The notes under the pieces: model-generated
What the model saw: the letters and a program-made list of their open reading frames with translations, nothing else
Told to the model about the DNA's origin: nothing
Databases searched by the model: none
Source of the DNA: Deltaproteobacteria bacterium
GTDB lineage: Bacteria > Desulfobacterota > Binatia > UBA9968 > JAJDTQ01
Length of the DNA stretch: 64,000 bases
Assembly: GCA_028818775.1 (NCBI GenBank)
Contig: JAPPNE010000101.1
Location: forward strand, 1-64,000
Reading direction: 5' to 3'
Made by a program: the position numbers and the translations under genes
Shown here: positions 9,307 through 16,061 of the stretch, piece after piece
How the letters are laid out: each line of letters starts with the position of its first letter
Position numbering within the stretch: the stretch's first letter is position 1

Positions 9307-10380
9307 ATGGTCCTCGTACTCAAGAATGAACAACTGGAAGACTTGGTGCCCATGGCGGAGGAGATCGACGCCATCGAGCAGGCCTATCGGGAGATGGGCG
9401 AGGGCGCCGCGGTCAATTCGCCCCGCGCCCGGATCCGGGTGCAGGCTCCGGGCAAGAAGCCCGGCTTCCAGTACTACTTCAACAACATCATGGGCCTCGT
9501 CCCCGGCATGAAGTCCATGGGACTCCGCATCGACTCGACCTTTTCCGACGAAGAGGAGGTGGCCGGCACCAAGCGGCGGATTTACCCCGGGGACTACGTG
9601 GGCCTTGTCTTCCTGTTCGACATGGAAGACTGCTCGCTGCTGTCCATCATGGACGACCACTACATCTCCATCTTCCGCGTGGGCGCCACCAGCGGCGTGG
9701 CGGCCAAGCACCTGGCGCGCAAGGACGCCCGGATCATGGGTCTCGTGGGCTCGGGCGAGCAGGCCAAGACGCAGCTCCTGGCGACCTGCGCCGTGCGCCA
9801 GCTCGACAAGGTAAAGGTCTACAGCCCCACCCGGGCCAACCGCGAGCGGTTCGCCGAGGAGATGACCGAGAAGGCCGGAGTGGAGATCGTGCCGGTGCAC
9901 TCCGCGGAAGAAGCCGTGCGCGGCAGCGACATCGTCACCGCCGCCACCAACACGGTGGACCCCGTCATCAACGGCGAGTGGCTCGAGAAGGGCGCCTTCG
10001 TCAACAGCATCGTGGGCGGGGACAGCTACCTGTCGCGCCACGAGCTCGACGACGCCGTGATCGAGCGCGCCGGCCTGATCGTGGTGGGTTTTCGCAGGCA
10101 GGTCTTTCTCGACAAACAGGCCGAGCTGTTCCCCCGCATCGAGCGCGGCCTCATCAAGGAGGAGGACCTGCACGAGCTGGGCGAGCTCCTCACCGGCCAG
10201 TGCCGTGGCCGCGAAAACGACGACGAGATCATCGTCTTCAAGAACAACACCGGCATGGGCATCCAGTTCGCCGCCACGGCCCGCATCCTCTACGAAGCCG
10301 CCCGCAAGCAGGGCATCGGCACCGAGCTCCCCTCCGAACTGTTCATCACCGACCGCAAGGGGAAGACCTACTCGCCGTAG
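9307..10380 (+). CDS. Ornithine cyclodeaminase/mu-crystallin family protein
   Basis: NAD(P)-dependent enzyme family that includes ornithine cyclodeaminase, alanine dehydrogenase and ketimine reductases. The Rossmann motif GLVGSGEQAKTQL, the preceding RVGATSGVAAKHLAR segment and the later VNSIVGGDSYLSRHELDD block are typical. The length of 357 residues is usual. AAGGAAG lies just before the ATG at 9307, and the gene follows the molybdopterin oxidoreductase by 9 bases, so co-transcription is likely. Its 3' end overlaps the convergent membrane-protein gene by 13 bases. The true substrate, possibly an imine or amino acid linked to the two upstream redox enzymes, is unknown. Confidence 0.88.
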   Translation: MVLVLKNEQLEDLVPMAEEIDAIEQAYREMGEGAAVNSPRARIRVQAPGKKPGFQYYFNNIMGLVPGMKSMGLRIDSTFSDEEEVAGTKRRIYPGDYVGLVFLFDMEDCSLLSIMDDHYISIFRVGATSGVAAKHLARKDARIMGLVGSGEQAKTQLLATCAVRQLDKVKVYSPTRANRERFAEEMTEKAGVEIVPVHSAEEAVRGSDIVTAATNTVDPVINGEWLEKGAFVNSIVGGDSYLSRHELDDAVIERAGLIVVGFRRQVFLDKQAELFPRIERGLIKEEDLHELGELLTGQCRGRENDDEIIVFKNNTGMGIQFAATARILYEAARKQGIGTELPSELFITDRKGKTYSP

Positions 10381-10883
10381 GCGGTGTCCCGTCCTTTTGC
10401 CGTTCGTAGCCTGTCAACCCAGAATTCGGCGGTCCAGGCCAGCGTCGAGGCCGCCATTGCGATCAGCAGACTGGCGCGCCACCATACGAGCACCGCTTCC
10501 GCGTCCCACTCGGTGAAAAGCGGCGCCGCCTCTGCCCCGATCCAGAGTAACCCTAGAGGCAGCAATAGTCGATCGGGTTTGGTCGACGGCTCAAGGAATG
10601 TCGTGTCCCCTTCCCAGGACAGCAGCAGCACGACCGTGAGGAGGTAGTAGAACAGGATTCTGATGGGAGGCTCGGCAGACGGTTCACCGGACTCTACGAG
10701 TGCCAGTCCCGACTCCACAAGTGCCAGCCCTGACTCGATGATCCATCCCACTGCCAGCAGATAGGCCGCAAGATGGGCGGCGCGCTCCAATCGCAGAAAC
10801 TTTTCGTACCGATCCCGGTCGTAGGGCCTTTGTCGAAAACCCGCCATGAGCCGGAAGCACAACGGTTCTCCAGGAATAGACAC
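10368..10883 (-). CDS. Four-TM membrane protein with LVWWR motif, copy A
   Basis: Unrecognised 171-residue membrane protein. The start is GTG at 10883, supported by GAGGAGAG a few bases upstream; an internal ATG at 10847 has no such site. Hydrophobic segments lie at roughly 34-56, 73-90, 105-124 and 133-156. Just before the last segment is the motif VLVWWRASLL. The membrane protein at 13504-14001 has LLVWWRGAVI in the same place, so the two look paralogous. A heptapeptide ESGLALV is repeated in tandem after the first hydrophobic segment, encoded by 21-base repeats. It lies downstream of the degenerate Cys-rich peptide copy, mirroring the copy B cassette. Immunity, sensing or transport roles are possible guesses only. 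Confidence 0.65.
   Translation of the reverse strand: MSIPGEPLCFRLMAGFRQRPYDRDRYEKFLRLERAAHLAAYLLAVGWIIESGLALVESGLALVESGEPSAEPPIRILFYYLLTVVLLLSWEGDTTFLEPSTKPDRLLLPLGLLWIGAEAAPLFTEWDAEAVLVWWRASLLIAMAASTLAWTAEFWVDRLRTAKGRDTAYGE
10690..10731. repeat. 21-base tandem repeat inside membrane protein A
   Basis: Two 21-base units (10690-10710 and 10711-10731), each beginning GACTC and containing GTGCCAG, are followed by the start of a third. They encode the repeated heptapeptide ESGLALV on the minus strand. Copy B of the membrane protein has no such repeat, so it looks like a recent in-frame expansion. Confidence 0.8.
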
Positions 10884-10956
10884 CTTGACTCTCCTCGCAA
10901 GTCCGGGGCCATGCCCCAGGAGTCACACGCCCACGTCGAATGGTGAGCGTGAACCG

Positions 10957-11165
10957 CACCGGTGTTGTCGAACGAGCGGGAACAACTGCACGAACACCCG
11001 CACGAACCACATCCACGGTCGCCGCACCCACAGCCGCAACCATCAACCTCCAGGTCGAAGTCCTCGTGCTCGCGATCCAGGATCCATGGGATCACGACGG
11101 ACCGGTTTTCCTCAGATAGGCCAACATTGCTGTTTTGTACTTCTCCTTCCTGTACTTTGAAAGCG
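10957..11165 (-). pseudogene. Frameshifted, truncated duplicate of the Cys-rich peptide gene (copy A)
   Basis: This segment is a near-identical duplicate of 14448-14666, including the ribosome binding site region. Relative to the intact copy, the first ATG is altered and only the second ATG remains. One base is missing near 11112-11117, so translation from that ATG stops after 11 codons. The frame that encodes the acidic leader and CGCGCG core is therefore cut off from its start, except for a GTG at 11095 with no ribosome binding site. The core is also shorter than in copy B. After it the sequence diverges, and the glycine-rich C-terminal half is absent. The 133-codon open frame that can be drawn here runs through unrelated sequence and overlaps membrane protein A, so I read it as a decayed copy. 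Confidence 0.75.
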
Positions 11166-11168
11166 CCA

Positions 11169-13133
11169 TCAGTCCAGGGGTGCCGCCCGGCCGCCGAGAT
11201 GCTGGGCGAGGAACCGCTCGACCCGCTGAGCGTATTTGAGCTTGTTGACAGTTTTCCTTATGCTGTGCCGCTCGTCTTGAAAGACAAGGTAGTCTAGGGG
11301 AGCGCTTCCCTTCCGAAGTTCCACGAGGAGCCGGTCGAAGTGTTCTTTCGGGACTCTCGGATCCTTGGCGCCGTGGAAGAGCAACAGGGGACGTTGGATT
11401 CGCCGGGCGTGAGTGACCGGTGAATACTGCTTGAGCTCTTGATAATCGGCCTCATTGTGCGTGTCGCCGGCGAAATGGAGCCACCAAGCCAACCTCTTAG
11501 GGTGTGTGCGGAAACCGTCTACAAGCAGGGTCAGGTCGGTCGGCGCCATGGCGCTGACGCCCGCAGCAAACTTGTGGGGCGCCTGCGCCATGGCCATCAG
11601 CGCGGCGTAGCCGCCGTAGCTGTGACCAAACACCGCGATCCGCTCAGGATCGGCATGGCCCTCGGCGATGGCCCAGTCCACCGCATCGATCAGGTCCTCC
11701 TGCATCTTCCTGCCCAATTGCCGGCGTCCCCGTTCCAGGAAACTCTTGCCGAAACCCATGGAGCCCCTGAAGTTCACTCTCAGCACCGCGTAGCCGCGAT
11801 TGGCGAGAAATTGGGTCTCGGCGTCGAACCCCCACACGTCCAACAGCCACGGACCGCCGTGGATCTTGAGGACCATGGGGAGACGCTTGCCGTCGGTACC
11901 GTTCGGGACGGTCAGGAGGCCGCTGATCGCGAGTCCATCGCGCGCGTTGAAGCGCACGAGTCGTGTCTCCGAAAAAATGTTTGCGTATTTGCGCAGCCGG
12001 TGTTCGACCAGGATCTCCTTGGTTCCAGACGGCCGGTCCACGAGGTAGGTGACGGCCGCCTGTCGGTCGGTTTCGACAGCGACTATGAGGCGGGTGTGGT
12101 CCAGACTCCCGTTGGAGAATGCATGCAGAATCGGGGCCGAGCCCAAGAGGTCCTCAAAGTCCTGTTGCAACCGTTGGTCAAAGAAATGATAGGAAGGAAG
12201 TGGGTCAAAATACAGGACACCCAACGCGTCGTAACGTCGAATGTCCGTCCAAAGTTTCGCCACGTCCACGTCCGGTGCCTCGAAGACGACGCTCTGCTCC
12301 CCCGTGTCTACGTCAAGCTCAATGACCGCAGCCGTGTCCCTGCCAGCGTTGGTCAGCACGCGTATCCAGGTGGCGTCTTCTGGGTTATTCTGGACAGGCA
12401 CCAGCTTGTCCCTGAACGTTCCGGTCAGCAGCGTCTTCCAATTGGCGTCCCCGCGGGCCGCCTGGAGTTTCCAGGCGCCGTCTGTGGTTTCCTGCACCCG
12501 TGCCACGACCTTGCCGCTTCGACTAACCAACCAATACGTTGTGTCTCCTTGATTTGTCGCCCGCAGGTCGTAGTCGCCGGTGTTGATATCGACTTCGTAA
12601 AGGTCGTATACGTTGTTCCGTCGGCGGTCCATCCGCACCAATACGGATCCGGGTTTGTCCAGCAACGTCAAATACCAATCAACATTGACGCCAGCGAACG
12701 GCGTGAGATCACGACCAGCATCCTGTGGCGAAAATGTATCGACCACGAACAGGTGTATCCTGAAGGGTATGTCCACGAGACGTCGCAAAAACACGTGCCT
12801 GCTGTCTAGCGCCCAGTGGAACCCGACAACGTGTTTGAGCATGTGCATGACGTAAGTATGGCCGCTACCGATCACCCGGATGTGTAGCTTGGTTTCGCCT
12901 TCGATGCGTTCAAACCACGCCAGCCGTTCTCCGTCGGGAGACAATTGGTGCCCCCAGCGCTGGACATGGTAAGTGTAGAACTCTTCGGCGGAAACGAGTC
13001 TGGGGAGTGGGGCGGCGCGAAGGGACGAATGGGTGGGCATCTCTGCAGCAGTGCCGCCGTGGCCGGAGAGTGTGAGAAGCAGAAAAATCATATAGGGAAG
13101 ACGAAAAACGTGTTTCGTGACTACCGACGTCAT
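11169..13133 (-). CDS. Secreted S9 family (prolyl oligopeptidase-like) serine peptidase
   Basis: An N-terminal signal peptide (hydrophobic core LPYMIFLLLTLSG, probable cleavage after GTAA) is followed by a beta-propeller-like region and a C-terminal alpha/beta-hydrolase domain. The nucleophile is S505 in GHSYGGY. The other triad residues are most likely D591 (KDPRVP) and H623 (DERHS). At 654 residues it matches the acylaminoacyl-peptidase/dipeptidyl-peptidase branch of S9. GGAGG precedes the ATG at good spacing. It lies between the two Cys-rich peptide/membrane protein cassettes, and its stop codon is 4 bases from the copy A duplicate. S9 enzymes act on short peptides or process ribosomal-peptide precursors in some pathways. 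A role in trimming the neighbouring peptide is attractive but inferred. Confidence 0.88.
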   Translation of the reverse strand: MTSVVTKHVFRLPYMIFLLLTLSGHGGTAAEMPTHSSLRAAPLPRLVSAEEFYTYHVQRWGHQLSPDGERLAWFERIEGETKLHIRVIGSGHTYVMHMLKHVVGFHWALDSRHVFLRRLVDIPFRIHLFVVDTFSPQDAGRDLTPFAGVNVDWYLTLLDKPGSVLVRMDRRRNNVYDLYEVDINTGDYDLRATNQGDTTYWLVSRSGKVVARVQETTDGAWKLQAARGDANWKTLLTGTFRDKLVPVQNNPEDATWIRVLTNAGRDTAAVIELDVDTGEQSVVFEAPDVDVAKLWTDIRRYDALGVLYFDPLPSYHFFDQRLQQDFEDLLGSAPILHAFSNGSLDHTRLIVAVETDRQAAVTYLVDRPSGTKEILVEHRLRKYANIFSETRLVRFNARDGLAISGLLTVPNGTDGKRLPMVLKIHGGPWLLDVWGFDAETQFLANRGYAVLRVNFRGSMGFGKSFLERGRRQLGRKMQEDLIDAVDWAIAEGHADPERIAVFGHSYGGYAALMAMAQAPHKFAAGVSAMAPTDLTLLVDGFRTHPKRLAWWLHFAGDTHNEADYQELKQYSPVTHARRIQRPLLLFHGAKDPRVPKEHFDRLLVELRKGSAPLDYLVFQDERHSIRKTVNKLKYAQRVERFLAQHLGGRAAPLD

Positions 13134-13503
13134 CTCGGTACCTCCGTCGATCGCACCATTGTCAATCGAGGCTATTCAATGACAATTTTAAGGATGAAAC
13201 CGCAATTTTCTTTGCCGTAAAACAGATTGGAGTGTGCCGCACGCGGAGAGGCATCAAACCCGAGATGCCGGAGTTGGCTGCGTAGTCTGGTGTCCGCTTG
13301 ACGGAGACGAGCGGTGAGCCTCCCTTATGTGACCGCGATTCGTCCCACGTGGCGGGGCGGCGTGACACAGATCCCTCAGGCAACCCTGATCTGCGGTCCG
13401 GCGGGTACGAAGTAGCCGTCACGGCGGAACATGTGGATTCAGCGGCAGCACTGCACTTCACCATCAACAGGGCCACCTCAAAGATTCCTCTTGTCTCAGA
13501 CCG
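13134..13503. other. 370-base stretch without a convincing gene
   Basis: Upstream of the S9 peptidase gene. The only notable structure is a 7-bp inverted repeat ATTGTCA (13158-13164) / TGACAAT (13180-13186) in an AT-rich patch 25-50 bases before the peptidase start, a possible operator or promoter. The reading frames here show no domain and no plausible ribosome binding site. Confidence 0.5.
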
Positions 13504-14001
13504 TCATCGTCTGGGCAAAACGGTCTCGGGTTTGGAGTGAATGGCGTAGATAAATTTTTCCACCACGTAGAGAAGTAACCAACCGGAGAACAAGACAATA
13601 ACAGCACCGCGCCACCAGACCAGCAGGTTCCCGAGGCGCCAGTCATTAACGAATGTTGCGGTTTCGGCCACCAATAGCAGGATCGTCAATGCGGATACGC
13701 TCAGTACAACCGAGAGGGAAAGGCTTACGAGATTCGTGTTTGCGTCCGATCTGACCGTAGGGGGCATTTTGGCCAGCGAACTGAGAACCACAAACATGAC
13801 TAGCGCCGGGAGTAAAACCCGGAACGGGGCGTAGTCGAAAACCTGCCCTTTGTAACCGACGTACCAAGCAGACCACAACATCACGAAGACAGATGTAAAG
13901 AGAGTTGTGCGGTACGTTGTAACTATAACAACCCGCAATTTGTTAAGGGCCTCTTCATCATCGGGTATTCGTCGTAAGGCCGGTATAATCCTGAGTTTCA
14001 T
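13504..14001 (-). CDS. Four-TM membrane protein with LVWWR motif, copy B
   Basis: Unrecognised 165-residue membrane protein starting at ATG 14001. Hydrophobic segments lie at about 32-50, 60-80, 90-112 and 128-150. The LLVWWRGAVI motif before the last segment matches copy A at 10368-10883, and both proteins have a charged N-terminal cytoplasmic stretch and similar length. A polar N-terminus (RRIPDDEEALNKLR) precedes the first segment. It lies 132 bases downstream of the intact Cys-rich peptide gene, with a strong hairpin between them. The position suggests that it is co-expressed at a lower level than the peptide, as for an immunity or export protein, but no family is recognised. Confidence 0.7.
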   Translation of the reverse strand: MKLRIIPALRRIPDDEEALNKLRVVIVTTYRTTLFTSVFVMLWSAWYVGYKGQVFDYAPFRVLLPALVMFVVLSSLAKMPPTVRSDANTNLVSLSLSVVLSVSALTILLLVAETATFVNDWRLGNLLVWWRGAVIVLFSGWLLLYVVEKFIYAIHSKPETVLPRR

Positions 14002-14087
14002 CGTTGTGTCTCGTTTCGTTACATGACGTGAAAAGGTAGTGCAATCTCTGTCATCGTAGTAGTGAAGGGGTCATCAGTGGGTAGGGG

Positions 14088-14125
14088 TTGGAAACAGCGT
14101 CATAAGCGGTTGACGCTGTTTCCAA
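14088..14125 (-). terminator. 15-bp perfect hairpin after the Cys-rich peptide gene
   Basis: TTGGAAACAGCGTCA at 14088-14102 pairs perfectly with TGACGCTGTTTCCAA at 14111-14125, leaving an 8-base loop. It starts 8 bases after the peptide stop codon on the minus strand and precedes the membrane protein gene. There is no clear T-run after it, so it may be a partial terminator or an mRNA-stabilising stem. Such stems often sit between a precursor peptide gene and the lower-expressed genes that follow it. Confidence 0.7.
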
Positions 14126-14133
14126 AGGTGAGG

Positions 14134-14634
14134 TCAGTCGACTAACCCATTGGCAATGTCAGATCCGACCTCCTTGCAATCTTCGTTGGTCATGGCGGTG
14201 GCCACAACTCCGGTGGTTGCGGTGGCAATGGCGCCAATTGCAGCGCCGATGGCCGCTCCGGGACCCGTAACTGATCCAGCGAGGGCTCCACCGATGGCGC
14301 CAGAAATACCGCCGACCGTGGAAGCCTCCTGCAGCGCTGCTGCGCACTCGTCCAAGGCTGACGGCTCTTCGTCGCGACCATCGCTAGCCGATGCGCTGGC
14401 ATCGTCGTCGCCCGACGACCCGTGTTCGCCGGTATCATCTCCATTGGCACCGGTGCTGTCGCACGAGCACGAACAACTGCACGACGTGCACGAACACCCG
14501 CACGAACCACATCCACCGTCGCCGCACCCACAGCCACAACCATCAACCTCCAGGTCGAAGTCCTCGTGCTCGAGATCCAGGATCCATGGGATCACGACGG
14601 ACCGGTTTTCCTCTGAATAAGCCAACATTTCCAT
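14134..14634 (-). CDS. Cys/Gly/Ser-rich peptide with acidic leader and glycine-zipper tail (candidate RiPP/bacteriocin precursor)
   Basis: 166 residues, unrecognised. Residues 1-32 are an acidic leader with ten Asp/Glu (NRSVVIPWILDLEHEDFDLE). Residues 33-58 contain 11 cysteines in 26 residues, almost all alternating with Gly or Ser (C33, 35, 37, 42, 45, 47, 49, 52, 54, 56, 58). Residues 60-96 are an Asp/Ser-rich linker. Residues 107-148 are a hydrophobic Gly/Ala-rich segment of glycine-zipper type, and two further cysteines are at 97 and 153. AGGAAGGAGGAG precedes the ATG. The Cys/Ser/Gly core resembles azole-forming precursor cores and the tail resembles class II bacteriocins, but no YcaO, LanM or radical SAM gene is nearby. 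A metal-binding protein is the main alternative. A decayed second copy lies at 10957-11165. Confidence 0.72.
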   Translation of the reverse strand: MEMLAYSEENRSVVIPWILDLEHEDFDLEVDGCGCGCGDGGCGSCGCSCTSCSCSCSCDSTGANGDDTGEHGSSGDDDASASASDGRDEEPSALDECAAALQEASTVGGISGAIGGALAGSVTGPGAAIGAAIGAIATATTGVVATAMTNEDCKEVGSDIANGLVD

Positions 14635-14684
14635 TTTGTACTCCTCCTTCCTGTATTTTGAAAGCGGACGGAACCGCCCTCACA

Positions 14685-14690
14685 AGTATA
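14685..14690 (-). promoter_or_regulatory. Possible -10 box for the Cys-rich peptide gene
   Basis: Read on the minus strand, TATACT (5 of 6 to TATAAT) lies 51 bases before the peptide start codon. No good -35 hexamer is visible at 16-18 bases, so an activator may be needed. The duplicated copy A shares only the last 20-30 bases before the gene and lacks this box. Confidence 0.3.
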
Positions 14691-14774
14691 ATCGCGGGGT
14701 GGAGCCCCGACTTTAGGAGGAGATCGCGATTTTTCCGAGAATCACGGGACGCTGTTCCACGAAGCAGCGGGAGC

Positions 14775-16061
14775 TCAGCCCGCCTTCACCGGCCTCCTCA
14801 CCAGCAGCGTCAGCCCCGCGCACAGAACCTGTACTCCGATGAACAGGACCAGCGACAGGTCGTAGTTGCCGGTGTAGTCGTAGAGGTAGCCGAAGAACGG
14901 GGCGCCGATGGCGGCGCAGAGCAGGAGGATGGGGAGGCTGAGGCCGCGGACGGTGCCGAGGGAGATGCGCCCGAAGTAGTTGGCCCACATGACTTCCTGG
15001 AGCACGTGGGCGCCGCCGAGGCCGGAGCCGTAGAGGAAGAACGCGACGTACAGCCACAGGAGGCCGCCGGTGTTCATGGCCACCACCAGGCCCACGGCCT
15101 GGACCACGAACATGAGCGCGGTGGCCCGGCGCACGCTCACCCGCTCGCTGATGAAGCCCCACAGGAGGCCGGAGCCGAGTTGGGTGGCGGCCATGACCGT
15201 GGCCACGGACGCCGCCGCCACCATGGAGTGGCCCAGGTCCGAGATGTAGGCGAGGACGTGCAGGTTGAAGCCGGCGATGCCGATGTCGACGGTGCTGAAG
15301 ATGAAGGTGATAAGCCAGAACGTGGGGGTGTGAAGGGCCTCCTGGCGGGTCCAGGTGACGTCCTCGGGGGCCGGGCCAACGGGCCGGGAGGCGGTCCGGC
15401 CGCGCCTGTCCGGGGCCGGAGCCGCGGCATAGTCGGGATCGCCGTCGGGGCGCAGCCCCATGTCCTCGGGGCTCCGGCGCATCCACAGCGCCGCCGGGAT
15501 CAGGGCGAGGACGACCACAAGCCCGCCGAAGAGGATCCACACCGAACGCCAGCCGATGACCGTCAGCAGGTAGGCGACCGCGAGCGCGATGGTGGTCTTG
15601 GAAACGCCTTGGCCCACGTGGGCGATGGCCAGCGCCCGTCCGCGCCGGCGTATGAACCAGCGGGAGATGGCGACGTTGACCACGAAGTAGCAGACGAAAG
15701 CGTGGCCGATGGACACCAGGGCGACGCGTACGGCCGCGAACTCCCAGAAGTTCCGGGCGTAGCCCAGCAGCACGAAACCCGCCACCGAGATGATCGAGCC
15801 GATGACCATGAGCCGGCGCGCGCCGTGGCGGTCCAGCAGCGAGCCGATCCAGGGCGTGACCCCGGCGTAGGCTACCAGCTCGACGGAGCGCATCAGCGAG
15901 AACGTGCCCCGGGAGACCCCCATCTCGGCGGTAATGGCCTTGAGCATGACGCCCAGGGTGCTGGAGAGATAGAACGCGCACGCCACCTGCACGAGAAAAC
16001 CGGTGGCGACGATGTACCAGCCGTAGAAGATCCTGGGTCTTGCCGGTGTCTGCATGCTCAC
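14775..16061 (-). CDS. MFS transporter, OFA/monocarboxylate-like (fourth of a tandem array)
   Basis: A 428-residue, twelve-TM major facilitator protein. The opening FYGWYIVATGFLVQVACAF, the SSTLGVMLKAITAE segment and the loop motif DRHGARRLM (motif A region) are shared with the two paralogues at 16058-17371 and 18683-19981. A charged central loop (RRSPEDMGLRPDGDP) divides the halves, as in those paralogues. GTG at 16061 overlaps the upstream stop codon by four bases (GTGA), so translation is probably coupled. The family carries monocarboxylates such as oxalate/formate; the substrate here is unknown. Confidence 0.85.
   Translation of the reverse strand: MSMQTPARPRIFYGWYIVATGFLVQVACAFYLSSTLGVMLKAITAEMGVSRGTFSLMRSVELVAYAGVTPWIGSLLDRHGARRLMVIGSIISVAGFVLLGYARNFWEFAAVRVALVSIGHAFVCYFVVNVAISRWFIRRRGRALAIAHVGQGVSKTTIALAVAYLLTVIGWRSVWILFGGLVVVLALIPAALWMRRSPEDMGLRPDGDPDYAAAPAPDRRGRTASRPVGPAPEDVTWTRQEALHTPTFWLITFIFSTVDIGIAGFNLHVLAYISDLGHSMVAAASVATVMAATQLGSGLLWGFISERVSVRRATALMFVVQAVGLVVAMNTGGLLWLYVAFFLYGSGLGGAHVLQEVMWANYFGRISLGTVRGLSLPILLLCAAIGAPFFGYLYDYTGNYDLSLVLFIGVQVLCAGLTLLVRRPVKAG

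Noticed and set aside
10694-11095. 133-codon frame as an intact second Cys-rich protein
   Set aside because: Its start lacks a ribosome binding site, a base is missing relative to copy B, and the second half is unrelated sequence overlapping the membrane protein gene; recorded as a pseudogene instead.
13162-13476. 104-codon minus-strand frame between the peptidase and membrane protein B
   Set aside because: No ribosome binding site, mixed composition, no domain, and it covers the likely peptidase promoter.
10694-14634. Firm assignment to a named RiPP class such as azole-modified microcins
   Set aside because: No YcaO/dehydrogenase, lanthionine synthase, radical SAM or ABC peptidase-exporter gene is visible; only the precursor-like pattern supports it.
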